Shown: piece by piece, positions 1 through 8,850 of the stretch
How the letters are laid out: each line of letters opens with the position of its first letter
Position numbering within the stretch: position 1 is the first letter of the stretch
Source of the DNA: Hyphobacterium sp. CCMP332
Lineage (GTDB): Bacteria; Bacteroidota; Bacteroidia; Cytophagales; CCMP332
Assembly (NCBI GenBank): GCA_014323545.1
Contig: CP058647.1
Location: 2,768,001-2,832,000, forward strand
Reading direction: 5' to 3'
DNA: 64,000 bases
Made by a program: the position numbers and the translations under genes
Notes under the pieces: model-generated
The model's database searches: none
What the model saw: the letters and a program-made list of their open reading frames with translations, nothing else
Told to the model about the DNA's origin: nothing

Positions 1-519
1 TATCTCCGATAATAACTTCAGTTCTTTTAAGTGATATTCCAGATTATTGTATTGTTTTATAATCTCTGAATTTAAAAAGCTGAGGCTTTCTTGTTTCAAA
101 TGTTCGAGCTCCTCAATTCGAAATTCTTTGGCTTTTATCTGATGCTTACGGTTAGCAATTTTACTGACAGGGAGATATAGATTTATACCCAAATTATAAA
201 ATGTGTTTTTTCTATTGGTATAGTTTAATCCCTGGATTCCACTGTTATTGACCTCGTCAAGGACATTCCCTGTACCGTAATTTATATTTCCGGTTAAGAA
301 TATATGTTCCATCCAGTTTTTTTTGAGCCCGGATATTTCCTGGTTTATATTTAATTGCTGTGCTTCCATGGCTTTAAAAGCATTGGAATTATCTTGAGCA
401 ATTTGAAGGAGAAGTTCAAGGGGTTTCAATTTGTTTCCTGCACTTATTTCGGATTGTCCTTTAACCATTGAAACATGGATCAATAGATATAAAAACATTA
501 TTATTTTAATTGCATTCAT
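1..519 (-). CDS. TolC-like outer membrane efflux protein, N-terminal part (cut by left edge)
   Basis: An open frame runs from an ATG at 517-519 leftwards off the window, giving 173 codons with no stop. The first 22 or so residues form a signal peptide (hydrophobic FLYLLIHVSMV, likely cleavage near VKG/Q). The rest is mostly helical, with LELLLQIAQDNSNAFKAME near the start and a later Lys/Glu-rich helix, the pattern of TolC/OprM-type outer membrane channels that alternate beta segments and long helices. In TolC-family exporters this protein forms the outer membrane tunnel; beside a sugar transferase and an acyltransferase it may export polysaccharide or belong to an efflux pump. It starts 4 nt after the stop of the acyltransferase gene, so the two are probably co-transcribed. 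The family call rests on the N-terminal third only. Confidence 0.6.
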   Translation of the reverse strand, partial: MNAIKIIMFLYLLIHVSMVKGQSEISAGNKLKPLELLLQIAQDNSNAFKAMEAQQLNINQEISGLKKNWMEHIFLTGNINYGTGNVLDEVNNSGIQGLNYTNRKNTFYNLGINLYLPVSKIANRKHQIKAKEFRIEELEHLKQESLSFLNSEIIKQYNNLEYHLKELKLLSEI

Positions 520-523
520 GATT

Positions 524-1678
524 TTATAATTGAGATTTTTGAATAGTTCTTGACATCCACCATTGATTTTTCATAAATGGTTTTTCTAAATAATAGTAGG
601 CAGGGATACTGATTAAAAGTAAAATGAGGAGAACCGGAATTCCGCTAAGTATAAGGTTTAAAAAATAGTTTTCAGATTTATGGATGCTGAAGATGAACGT
701 ATAAAACCCTTCAAATAAGGGCAGGTGAATGAGGTATATGGTATAGCACATTCCCCCTATAATCGTGGTGATTTTGTTTGAAAATAATAATCTGAACCAT
801 TTCCCTTTAAAAACTGAAATAAATAAGAAGATTAGGGCCGTTTCCATTATAAGACTGCGGATCAATTCCTCGGACCAGGTATATTGGATAAGGAGGAGAG
901 AGGGAATAAAAACAATGTCCCAGAAATATGATTTTCGTTCAAAGAAATTGCCCCTGCTGTATAGGTCTGCGATAAAAATACCGGTTAAAAAATGTTGTAA
1001 ATGGCCAAGGAGGCTCAACTTAAAAGGTATTAGCTGCCAGGCACAAATATTTTGTACACAAATGAATATACCTATCAAAATCAATATCAGAAATCTTCGA
1101 CGCTTAATTCCTCTTACGTACAGATAACCAAAAACTAAAAACGGGGCAATGAGGTAATACTGAATTTCAACTTCCAGTGACCAGGACACAGGATTGATTA
1201 TTGAAAGGTCCGTATATACGATGTTATGAATGTAAAAGATACTACTGAAAAAATGACCGAAAATGCCCTGCCCCCATCCCGACTTAATTGAAAAGACGAT
1301 CATAAAAAAACTCATCCACAAAATATAAGTTGGTTCAAGTCTTGTGATGCGTCTTACAATGTATTTCCTATAGTTAAAATTTTCCTGCCTGGAGTTTTTA
1401 AAAAATGGAAGGGATATTATAAAACCGCTCAGGGTAAAGAAAATAAACACCCCCACAGAACCTCTGCTTAAAAGAAATGAAAACTGCTCTTCAAATCCGC
1501 TATTTAAACTCAGATCCGAATTGTATTTTATAATTCGCTCATTAAGATGCTGCATTAAAACCAGCATTATGGCCAGAAATCTGATACCATCAATCAATGG
1601 GATATATTTCCCTGTTGAAGTTTCTCTTTTAAGTAGTCCTGTTAATTTCTTAGCTACATTCATATTAGACACCTTCAT
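524..1678 (-). CDS. Acyltransferase 3 family membrane protein (OafA/YrhL-like)
   Basis: A 384-residue polytopic membrane protein with about ten hydrophobic segments. The first cytoplasmic/TM1 block reads IPLIDGIRFLAIMLVLMQH, typical of the acyltransferase 3 family, which moves acetyl or other acyl groups onto surface sugars (O-antigen, exopolysaccharide, peptidoglycan). The mid-protein segment with NPVSWSLEVEIQYY is also typical. The substrate cannot be read from sequence. The start overlaps the sugar transferase stop by 14 nt; an alternative ATG at 1663 lies 2 nt after that stop and would remove five residues. Both genes and the TolC-like gene run the same way, so acylation of the polysaccharide begun by the sugar transferase is the simplest role (inference). 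Confidence 0.85.
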   Translation of the reverse strand: MKVSNMNVAKKLTGLLKRETSTGKYIPLIDGIRFLAIMLVLMQHLNERIIKYNSDLSLNSGFEEQFSFLLSRGSVGVFIFFTLSGFIISLPFFKNSRQENFNYRKYIVRRITRLEPTYILWMSFFMIVFSIKSGWGQGIFGHFFSSIFYIHNIVYTDLSIINPVSWSLEVEIQYYLIAPFLVFGYLYVRGIKRRRFLILILIGIFICVQNICAWQLIPFKLSLLGHLQHFLTGIFIADLYSRGNFFERKSYFWDIVFIPSLLLIQYTWSEELIRSLIMETALIFLFISVFKGKWFRLLFSNKITTIIGGMCYTIYLIHLPLFEGFYTFIFSIHKSENYFLNLILSGIPVLLILLLISIPAYYYLEKPFMKNQWWMSRTIQKSQL

Positions 1679-2426
1679 TTTGGATCATGGCAGAAAATGT
1701 TTTCAAGAGGATTCCCAAATCCTTGAACAATGAATTATTCAGGGCGTAATTATTATCCAATTGTATTCGTCTGCATTTATTCATTTTATCTTTTCCTTTT
1801 TCTGTGACCTGCCATAGTCCTGTTATACCTGCTGGTGCCATAAAGCGTGCAACGGCTTCATCTGAAGTCAACTTTTCTGCCTCATACAATGGAAGAGGAC
1901 GGTTTCCAACTAAGGACATATCACCTTTAATTACATTGATTAGCTGTGGTAATTCATCAATACTGGTTTTCCTGATGAATTTTCCGATCCTGGTTATTCG
2001 TGGATCATTTTTAATTTTTACAAAGGCATTTTCTGTTTCTGAGTATTTTTGCAGATAATAATCATTTTTGTCAATAATGAATCCATCCTGAATCAGCGAA
2101 TTATTAGGTTGAAAATATGCAATTCCAGATCGCGTAATTATTTTTGAGTTAATTGTTGATTTTGCTTCGCTCTTGTATTGGTTTTGATCTGCCAATTTTT
2201 CGATCATTTGATCCGCTTCTGTGATCATTGATCTAAATTTGTAAAACTTGAAAACCTTGTAGTTCTTACCGGCTCTTAAGGAATAGTAAAAAACTGGTCC
2301 TTTTGATTCCAATTTTATTGCCAGTGCTACCAATACAAGAAGCGGGCTTAGTAATATGAGAAGTAAAGAGGCCGCAGCGATGTCGAATATTCTTTTTAAG
2401 ATGAATGATTTTTTAATTGAGAGCAT
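1665..2426 (-). CDS. Bacterial sugar transferase (undecaprenyl-phosphate glycosyl-1-phosphate transferase)
   Basis: 253 residues. A single N-terminal membrane segment (about residues 10-38, AAASLLLILLSPLLVLVALA) precedes the catalytic domain with KFYKFRSM, RKTSIDELPQLINVIKGDMS and LVGNRPLP, the signature of the WcaJ/PglC-type sugar transferase family. These enzymes load the first sugar phosphate onto undecaprenyl phosphate at the inner membrane face and so start exopolysaccharide or O-antigen repeat synthesis. The C-terminal part (PAGITGLWQV) is conserved. Between FRSM and the NDPRITRIG block there are about 60 extra residues (ending near ENAFVKIKNDPR) that short family members lack. No other polysaccharide polymerase genes are visible; they would lie left of the window. 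Confidence 0.92.
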   Translation of the reverse strand: MLSIKKSFILKRIFDIAAASLLLILLSPLLVLVALAIKLESKGPVFYYSLRAGKNYKVFKFYKFRSMITEADQMIEKLADQNQYKSEAKSTINSKIITRSGIAYFQPNNSLIQDGFIIDKNDYYLQKYSETENAFVKIKNDPRITRIGKFIRKTSIDELPQLINVIKGDMSLVGNRPLPLYEAEKLTSDEAVARFMAPAGITGLWQVTEKGKDKMNKCRRIQLDNNYALNNSLFKDLGILLKTFSAMIQNEGV

Positions 2427-2531
2427 ATTTTTTTTATTTCAAAGCTATTTCTAAGTGCCTGGATCATAGAATATTTTCGATGGACAGGAGGATTCTCCCG
2501 ATGGACGTAATGGAATTATCGATAAACAAAA

Positions 2532-2555
2532 AAGCCCGAAATCTATTTCGGGCTT
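2532..2555 (-). terminator. Intrinsic terminator after the receiver-like gene
   Basis: An 11-bp perfect inverted repeat (aagcccgaaat / atttcgggctt) with a 2-nt centre. Read on the minus strand it is followed by a T-run (A-run at 2528-2533 on plus). It lies 33 nt beyond the stop of the gene at 2588-2995, so it ends that transcript and separates it from the sugar transferase operon. Confidence 0.8.
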
Positions 2556-2587
2556 GTGTTTTGATTGTGATACTTGACTTTGAATTC

Positions 2588-2995
2588 TTATGAAACTTGT
2601 AACTTTGAATTAACCAATTCTACATTTTCAGAATTAATTAATCTACTTATTCTCAATTGTAATTCTTCCGGGTTGAATGGTTTGGAGATGCTGTCTTTTG
2701 CACCAAGACTCAATGCATGAATTCTCTGATCACTTTTGTCTTCATTCGTAAACATCAAAACGGGTCTGTTTCTAAGTAAAATGTGAAATTTTATATCTTC
2801 AAGGTACCTTGACTCTTCGGAATTCGCAGAGCAGTAATGGGACACAATAGCATCGGTAAAAAAACCAATTTCTACTTCTTCAAAAATACTCTTGAAGCTT
2901 TTAAATGATTTGACATTGTAATATTTACTTAAATAGTTATGCAAAAATAGTCGCATCATCGGATGCTTTTCTACAATCAGGATGTTCTTTTTCAT
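2588..2995 (-). CDS. Receiver-like protein lacking the phosphoacceptor aspartate (pseudo-receiver)
   Basis: 135 residues with the outline of a stand-alone CheY-like receiver: MKKNILIVEKHPMMRLFL at the start, VLMFTNEDKS in the middle (Thr83 at the switch position) and GAKDSISKPFNPEEL near the end (Lys105-Pro106 kept). The acidic pair at positions 9-10 is Glu-Lys instead of Asp-Asp, and the position that should carry the phosphoacceptor Asp (DAIVSHYC, residue 53) is His. It should not be phosphorylated in the usual way. No output domain follows. It is transcribed towards the polysaccharide genes but separated from them by a terminator and about 160 bp. A role as a phosphorylation-independent adaptor is possible (inference). 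The reading frame is intact. Confidence 0.75.
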   Translation of the reverse strand: MKKNILIVEKHPMMRLFLHNYLSKYYNVKSFKSFKSIFEEVEIGFFTDAIVSHYCSANSEESRYLEDIKFHILLRNRPVLMFTNEDKSDQRIHALSLGAKDSISKPFNPEELQLRISRLINSENVELVNSKLQVS

Positions 2996-3305
2996 GGGTT
3001 TTTTGATTAATTACAATGCGAATGTATTTGCTCAAAAAAAAATAAAGTGAAAAATTAGATGAGTTGTGAATATCCTTCGATTTGTTGCGCATTTTCATAG
3101 ACAAAGGATTTGAAATCTCAACTCTGAAATAAGGAGATTAGATACTTCTTTAATTCTTTTTCTACTTCGATAGAAATCCCAAAATGGGAATAATTTCCGC
3201 ATTCGAGAAAATTAATAATGTTTTTTATTTATAAAGTGCTGATATTCAATTTATTAAAATTTGGTTTGAAACTTGTTCATTGATTTCGCGTCTAAGCGAA
3301 GAGAA
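2996..3305. other. Intergenic region between divergent regulatory genes (310 bp)
   Basis: This AT-rich stretch separates the receiver-like gene (minus) from the histidine kinase (plus). It must hold both promoters. A near match to the -7 box (TACATTCG, minus strand) lies just upstream of the receiver-like start, but no convincing -33 partner is visible. No RNA gene, repeat or coding frame was recognised. Confidence 0.4.
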
Positions 3306-5738
3306 ATGAATCAATTTGACATCGTATATAAACTGGATTCTGAATTAAATATTTTATTCGGCAACGAGGCTTTTTTTAATACTCTGAAATTGGACAGGCA
3401 GGCTGAGACATCCCTTTATGAAATTATATCTGAAGAGCATCATAAAGAGCTCGATGAATTAAGGGTCAGTCTTGAAAATAGTGAGTTTGAAAAACAATAC
3501 ATTGAATTGCCGTTTAATGATAGATCAAACGAAATAGTATGGCTGGGCCAATCAATAGAAAAAAGCAGTACTAAAGTTGAAAATCTCAAATTCATTGCTG
3601 TAGCCAAAAATCTCACTGAGAATATAAAAGCCAGAAAACTAGTGCTTTCAAATGAGCAAAAGTACAGAGAAATTATTGAGAATATAGATCTGGGCTTAAT
3701 GGAAGTTGACCTTGAAGAGAATATATTATTTGCCAATGATTCATTTTGTAAAAGTACAGGCTTTAGTCTCCAAGAGCTAAAAGGAAAAAACGCGAGCGAA
3801 GTTTTTTCACCAGAGGATTCTCAATTCAGAGAAATTATCAGTACACACAATAAAAGGAGATTCAAGGGTGAGTCGAGTATTTATGAGATGCGTCTGACAA
3901 AAAAGGATGGCACACATTGTTGGATGATGATCAGCGGTGCACCGGTTAAGAATATTAATGGGAAAGTAATAGGCTCAATTGGAATTCATCATGATATAAC
4001 AAATCGCAAACTGGAGGAAATCAATAAGAAGAAGTTGCTCGATGAACTGGAGGCCAGGAATGATGAATTATTAAAAAAGCAAGAATATTTGAATGCGATT
4101 AATGAATTTGTCACAGGACTAATGCATGCCAATACCATAGAAGATATTGTTAAAAAAATTACAGAAGATACAATAAAGAAATTCGAATTTAAAGACTGTG
4201 TCGTCTACCTTCTGGATGAAAGTAGAAAAAATCTTTTTCAAGTAAGTGCTTATGGTCCCAAAGATAATAAAGGTAAAATAGTTAACCCCATTGTTATTCC
4301 ATTCGGTAAGGGCATAGTCGGAACAGTTGCCAAAACAGGTAGGCCGGAGATGATCTCCGATACAAGTCAAGATCCTAGATATATTGTAGATGATGAGATT
4401 CGTTTCTCAGAGTTGGCAGTACCAATAATTGCCGATGATGAAATAATAGGTGTGATAGATTCAGAACATCCAAAAAAGAACTTTTTTGATATTGATCATT
4501 TAAAGACGCTCACCACCATTGCAAATTTATCCGCTACCAAAATCAAAAGTTCGATTATCAGATCCAAAAAGAAACTTTCGGATCAGGCCTTGTCGGAAAG
4601 TGAAGAGAAATTAAGATCAATACTAAACTCAGCTCTTGATGCAGTTATTACTATTGATGAAAATGGGATCGTAACTGAATGGAATCCCCAGGCTGAAATA
4701 CTCTTCAAATTCCGCAAAGATGAGGCCATTGGCAGAAAGCTATCGACATTAATTATCCCGGAGGAATTCAGATTGATGCACGATAAAGGAATGGAGCACT
4801 GGAAAAAAACCGGTGAAGGACCTGTATTAAATAAAAGAATTGAAATTACCGGCATTAATAAAGATTTGGAAGTATTTCCAATTGAATTGAGTATCGTACC
4901 TGTAATAAGCAAAGGTCAGCATTTCTTTTCCGCATTTGTAAGAGATATTACACCAAGAAAAAAAGCCGAAAAACAAATGCAGGATGCATTAGAGAAGCAT
5001 AAAGAATTAAATGAGCTGAAATCAAGATTTGTCTCAATGACATCACATGAATTCAGAACGCCTTTAACGACTATTAAATCCAACATTGAACTTCTGGAAT
5101 GGCAATTGGAGAAACAGAAGATGCAGATAAATCCGGGCATGAATAAAAACTTTGTGAGAATCGGATCTGAAGTAAAAAGACTTACAGAGTTAATGGACGA
5201 CATATTGATAATAGGTAGAATTGAATCAGGGAAAATTCCATTTATTCCGGTATCGAATGATTATGTTTTACTAATGAAAGAGATTCTTGAAAATTCATTT
5301 TCAAGAAGGAAAGATGGAAGAAGCGTTGAGTTTTATTCCAATTGCGAAAAAATTATAGGCGATTTTGATCCAAACGTTTACGATCATATTATAAGTAATC
5401 TGATTTCAAATGCATTTAAATATTCCAAAGGCAAAGGAAATCCAGAACTGCATTTGAATTATAAAAACGATTATTTAGAAATTAAGGTAAAGGATAAAGG
5501 AATAGGAATTCCTAAAGAAGACCTTGAACAGCTCTTCGACTCTTTTTACAGAGCTTCTAATGTTGAAAACGTACAAGGTACAGGACTGGGCTTGGCAATA
5601 GTAAAAGAATTTGCTCAAATGCACTCCGCTACTATCGATATAAGCTCTGAAGTCAATAAAGGAACAGAAATCACAATAATTCAACCTTTAAACCTTAGTC
5701 AGAATAAAAGTATTAAATCCAATTCTATTTCAAATTAA
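3306..5738 (+). CDS. Sensor histidine kinase with PAS, GAF and PAS sensor domains
   Basis: About 810 residues from the ATG at 3306; a TTG at 3273 would add eleven, but the ATG gives the more usual start. Order: a divergent PAS-like domain (residues about 1-110), a PAS/PAC domain (about 120-240, ending SIGIHHDITNRK), a coiled linker, a GAF domain (about 260-420, with VIPFGKGIVGTVAKTGRPE), a third PAS (about 440-565), HisKA with the phospho-histidine in SMTSHEFRTPLTTIK (His581), and HATPase_c with N box SNLISNAFKYS, G1 DKGIGIP and G2 GTGLGLAIVKEF. There is no signal peptide or membrane segment, so it is a cytoplasmic sensor, perhaps of redox or a small ligand. A LytTR regulator follows 11 nt downstream and is the likely partner. 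Confidence 0.92.
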   Translation: MNQFDIVYKLDSELNILFGNEAFFNTLKLDRQAETSLYEIISEEHHKELDELRVSLENSEFEKQYIELPFNDRSNEIVWLGQSIEKSSTKVENLKFIAVAKNLTENIKARKLVLSNEQKYREIIENIDLGLMEVDLEENILFANDSFCKSTGFSLQELKGKNASEVFSPEDSQFREIISTHNKRRFKGESSIYEMRLTKKDGTHCWMMISGAPVKNINGKVIGSIGIHHDITNRKLEEINKKKLLDELEARNDELLKKQEYLNAINEFVTGLMHANTIEDIVKKITEDTIKKFEFKDCVVYLLDESRKNLFQVSAYGPKDNKGKIVNPIVIPFGKGIVGTVAKTGRPEMISDTSQDPRYIVDDEIRFSELAVPIIADDEIIGVIDSEHPKKNFFDIDHLKTLTTIANLSATKIKSSIIRSKKKLSDQALSESEEKLRSILNSALDAVITIDENGIVTEWNPQAEILFKFRKDEAIGRKLSTLIIPEEFRLMHDKGMEHWKKTGEGPVLNKRIEITGINKDLEVFPIELSIVPVISKGQHFFSAFVRDITPRKKAEKQMQDALEKHKELNELKSRFVSMTSHEFRTPLTTIKSNIELLEWQLEKQKMQINPGMNKNFVRIGSEVKRLTELMDDILIIGRIESGKIPFIPVSNDYVLLMKEILENSFSRRKDGRSVEFYSNCEKIIGDFDPNVYDHIISNLISNAFKYSKGKGNPELHLNYKNDYLEIKVKDKGIGIPKEDLEQLFDSFYRASNVENVQGTGLGLAIVKEFAQMHSATIDISSEVNKGTEITIIQPLNLSQNKSIKSNSISN

Positions 5739-5749
5739 ATTAAAGAGAC

Positions 5750-6478
5750 ATGAAAAAATTCAAAATTTTAATCGTAGAAGACGATAACTTAATTGCAGAA
5801 AGTTTACAAGATATAATTTTAGCTCTTGATCATGAAGTTGCAGGTATTGCGGGCAATGCAAAATCAGCAATGGAAATGATACAACTTGAAAAACCGGATC
5901 TTGCACTTTTAGATATCCAAATAAATGGAAGTATTGACGGACTTGAACTGGCTGATATGATTAAAGCTGAATCCGATATTCCGTTCATATTTACCACGGC
6001 ATTTGCAGATACAAGCACGCTGGAAAAAGCAAAGGAACTTGGGCCCTTCGGTTATATTGTAAAACCTTATGGTATTAAGGATGTAAATGCGGCCATTCAA
6101 ATTGCAATGAGTAATCATTCTTCTGTTCAAAGTCTAAAAAAAACCAGTGATCAGGCAATGCTAAAGAATAATCACCTCTTCGTAAAAGCAGATTCCAGGC
6201 TTATTAAAATTAAGGATGATGAGATTTTATATGTGGAAGCAAAAGGGGATTATGCCATATTCAAGACTTCCTCAAAATCATACGTGGTTCATTCTACCAT
6301 GAAAAATATCGAGAATAAATTGAGCAGTCGTAATTTTGTAAAAGTACATCGCTCATTTATAGTTAACCTGGACAAAATCGTAGATATTGAAGATACTAAC
6401 TTGCTTATAAATGATAAAATCATTCCAATTAGCAGGTCAAACAAGAATGCTTTGATGGATAGAATTAACTTGATTTAA
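5750..6478 (+). CDS. LytTR-family response regulator
   Basis: 242 residues. The N-terminal receiver domain (1-120) has the acidic pocket VEDDN (residues 9-13), phosphoacceptor Asp55 in PDLALLDIQ, and Lys-Pro in GYIVKPYG. The C-terminal LytTR DNA-binding domain (about 140-240) has ILYVEAKGDYAIF and FVKVHRSFIVNLDKI, the two hallmark blocks of the family. It should bind DNA as a dimer and regulate transcription. The gene follows the histidine kinase by 11 nt and ends at a strong terminator, so the pair forms an operon. LytTR regulators more often pair with LytS-type membrane kinases, so the HisKA-type partner is slightly unusual. Confidence 0.93.
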   Translation: MKKFKILIVEDDNLIAESLQDIILALDHEVAGIAGNAKSAMEMIQLEKPDLALLDIQINGSIDGLELADMIKAESDIPFIFTTAFADTSTLEKAKELGPFGYIVKPYGIKDVNAAIQIAMSNHSSVQSLKKTSDQAMLKNNHLFVKADSRLIKIKDDEILYVEAKGDYAIFKTSSKSYVVHSTMKNIENKLSSRNFVKVHRSFIVNLDKIVDIEDTNLLINDKIIPISRSNKNALMDRINLI

Positions 6479-6500
6479 TGAAAATCAGCTTCATGTCTCG

Positions 6501-6531
6501 ACCTTCAGACCTTCATCTGAAGGTTTTTTTT
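6501..6531 (+). terminator. Intrinsic terminator of the kinase/regulator operon
   Basis: Nine-bp inverted repeat accttcaga / tctgaaggt with a 6-nt loop, followed by nine T residues on the plus strand, 22 nt after the LytTR regulator stop. Confidence 0.9.
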
Positions 6532-6607
6532 TGTCACTTCATCGATAGATATTCTCAATTCATCGAAAAAACCCATCTATGGAAATTTTATGGGCGTATT
6601 TAGTAAC

Positions 6608-7018
6608 ATGAAAACATTAAAAATAGCAATACTGATAGCATTTGTAGCGGTTTACAATCTTCAGGCAGAACCATCAATTAATAAGTCATTTTCGGAAATT
6701 TCATTAAACAGTGATTGCACTTCAAAAAGTGAAATGAAATCCGATAAGCTCAATGCGATTAATCTTTCCACAAGTCTTGGTATGCTATACTATCAAAAGG
6801 CTATAGATGTGGTTGGCAAGATCAATGGCGAAGAGGACATTTTAAAGATTTTCAAAGTTCAACATGAAATGGTAGAATTATTACAGATTTCTCTTACCTA
6901 TACTCATATGGCTTTAGTATTAGATTCCTCCAATGAAAAAGCAATTGTTTTGGAAGAAAATATCAATACAGCTTTAAACAGACCTTTTCAGAATAAACAT
7001 TTGTTGACAACGAAATAA
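6608..7018 (+). CDS. Small exported protein of unknown function
   Basis: 136 residues from the ATG at 6608; an upstream in-frame ATG at 6590 would put six residues before the signal peptide and is less likely. The start MKTLKIAILIAFVAVYNLQA is a clear type I signal peptide with a probable cleavage after QA. The mature part is mostly helical, with one cysteine and no motif I recognise. It stands alone between two terminators, right after the kinase/LytTR operon, so it could be a target of that system, but nothing in the sequence proves this. Confidence 0.6.
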   Translation: MKTLKIAILIAFVAVYNLQAEPSINKSFSEISLNSDCTSKSEMKSDKLNAINLSTSLGMLYYQKAIDVVGKINGEEDILKIFKVQHEMVELLQISLTYTHMALVLDSSNEKAIVLEENINTALNRPFQNKHLLTTK

Positions 7019-7040
7019 TGAATATAATTTATAAAGAGTA

Positions 7041-7072
7041 AACCCAATGAATTGGCTCATTGGGTTTTTTTT
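7041..7072 (+). terminator. Intrinsic terminator after the small exported protein
   Basis: Ten-bp inverted repeat aacccaatga / tcattgggtt with a 6-nt loop, followed by a run of T on the plus strand, 22 nt after the stop at 7018. It has no A-run on its left, so it works only for the plus strand. Confidence 0.88.
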
Positions 7073-7126
7073 TGTCATTAACTGTACTCAAGTTTGAATA
7101 CTTTTGGTGGAATATGGCATTCAATA

Positions 7127-7822
7127 TTACAATATTTTCCTTCTAAGCTCCTCCCGTTTTTTCTCAAATAATTGGGCATCCATACTGGTAAAATCTTTGG
7201 CTTGAAAAATACTTTTAATTCGCCCATCCTCGAGATAGGCGATGTCCTGGCAGATTTCCTTTAGGGAGGATGAAATGTGCGAGCTGAGTATTATGGTTTT
7301 ACCTTTCTTATTTTCCTGCAAGAGGATTTCCTGTACCAGTTGAAAAGACTCGGCATCGAGGCCGTTGAATGGCTCATCGAGAATCAGAATGGCTTTGTCC
7401 AGACCCATACAGCCAATAATGGCCAGCTTTTTCTTCATTCCAGTTGAGAAATTATCGACGATACCACTCCCCGGTAAATCCATAATCTCCAGCCAATGTG
7501 CCGGTTCAAAATTCGGATTGTTCAGCGTAAAAAAATGCAAATACTCCGAGGCCATCATCCTGGGGTAGAAATAATTTTCCGCGGGTAGAAATGCGATTTC
7601 TGAGTCTGTTAATTTCGGATTTTCACCTGGCTCTTTCTCTAAACTAATTTCTCCGCTATAGTCCTTTCTCAATCCTTTAATACAATAGAAAAGGGTGCTT
7701 TTTCCAGAACCATTTGATCCCATCAATCCGTGTATCCGACCGCTTTCCCATTGTAGCTCGATTCCTTTTAATACTTCGGCGTTTTTTTTATATGAAAAAT
7801 ACAGGTCTTTTATACGGATCAT
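7127..7822 (-). CDS. ABC transporter ATP-binding protein
   Basis: 231 residues with a complete ABC ATPase: Walker A GSNGSGKST (residues about 34-42), signature NFSTGMKKKLAI, Walker B ILILDEPFNGLD and H-loop SSHISS. It powers the membrane protein encoded just upstream, whose stop it overlaps by 4 nt (ATGA), so the two are translationally coupled. The short length and lack of extra domains fit a simple type-2 (CcmA/EcsA-like) ATPase. Direction and substrate cannot be told from the sequence. Confidence 0.93.
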   Translation of the reverse strand: MIRIKDLYFSYKKNAEVLKGIELQWESGRIHGLMGSNGSGKSTLFYCIKGLRKDYSGEISLEKEPGENPKLTDSEIAFLPAENYFYPRMMASEYLHFFTLNNPNFEPAHWLEIMDLPGSGIVDNFSTGMKKKLAIIGCMGLDKAILILDEPFNGLDAESFQLVQEILLQENKKGKTIILSSHISSSLKEICQDIAYLEDGRIKSIFQAKDFTSMDAQLFEKKREELRRKIL

Positions 7823-8787
7823 AAATAGCTGTTTAAATTAAGAATGGCTCTTTTTCGATACCTCCAGAGATAAATAAAGGGAATAGGAATGGTAAAAGGA
7901 ATCAAAAGAAAGGCCAGCATAATGGTCTGCAGACTTTGCATATCCGAATTGTCTTTGCCGGGTTCGTAAAAGCTAAATTTCAAATAAATACTCAGACATT
8001 GATGCACTGTCAACAATATGAAAATCCCAAATAGAATTGGAAATATTTCGATGCTGAGTACGACTGTTAAAATTAAAAGGGGCGTGCCGGAAATAAGATA
8101 ATAGTACAAATGTTTTTTCAGATAATAATTCAGAAAAGCTCTTGCATTTTTTCCATAGGCCTGTATAAGTATCTGACTTTCATTGTATTGCAGCAGACTT
8201 AGAATTCTCAAATGCAATATAAATATGGCGAAAAAGACAAATGAGATGTGAATCACCTGGCATGCAGCAAGTAGTAGTAGTATTAGGTAAACAATAAACC
8301 CTTTTCTCAGTGCAATGGTCCAGGGCAGCAGGGCCAAATGAGCGATGGGAAATTTAATAAGCTTTCCAGTCTGAACACCTGATTTTAAGTCCAGGGAAAG
8401 AAAAAACAAAAAGGGAATAGAAAGGGCTGTGGCCTTTAAATTTCCAATTAATGCCAATATCAAAAGCAGAGGCAATGCGAACAGGCTATTTTGCAAGAAT
8501 CGGATCCAAAAAGGAGAGGCCCCTAAGCTGATCAGAAAATCTTTTTCGTTTGGAGCATTGCTTTTGCCTGAAGAAAAAACGGTGGCAAAAAACAGGGCCG
8601 GAATTAGCGGGATTAAAAAGACCCAGATGGAAGAAAATGGGATGAACGGCAATATTTGAAAGAGGAAAATCAATCCTATGATGCTTAGAATTATTATCCT
8701 TGCAATACCAATTTCTGCAAGCAATCTGAAAAACTGATTGAAATGTACTCTGCAGAGATGGATCAATAAATTCAGATGGAATTGCAT
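7819..8787 (-). CDS. ABC transporter membrane subunit (unassigned)
   Basis: 322 residues, very hydrophobic, with roughly eight to ten membrane segments, among them IIILSIIGLIFLFQILPFI and LILTVVLSIEIFPILFGIF. No signature of a named permease family is visible, but the 4-nt overlap with an ABC ATPase gene makes it the membrane partner. It lies divergent to a second ABC system, separated by 63 bp. The substrate is unknown. Confidence 0.75.
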   Translation of the reverse strand: MQFHLNLLIHLCRVHFNQFFRLLAEIGIARIIILSIIGLIFLFQILPFIPFSSIWVFLIPLIPALFFATVFSSGKSNAPNEKDFLISLGASPFWIRFLQNSLFALPLLLILALIGNLKATALSIPFLFFLSLDLKSGVQTGKLIKFPIAHLALLPWTIALRKGFIVYLILLLLAACQVIHISFVFFAIFILHLRILSLLQYNESQILIQAYGKNARAFLNYYLKKHLYYYLISGTPLLILTVVLSIEIFPILFGIFILLTVHQCLSIYLKFSFYEPGKDNSDMQSLQTIMLAFLLIPFTIPIPFIYLWRYRKRAILNLNSYL

Positions 8788-8850
8788 TCCTAATTTTAGT
8801 TTTTTTATTTTTTTGATAAAAATTTCAACACAGACAAAACGAAGATTGCA

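Noticed and set aside
2588-2995. Frameshifted response regulator gene
   Set aside because: The frame is complete with a proper C-terminus and terminator; the missing Asp is a substitution, not a frame error.
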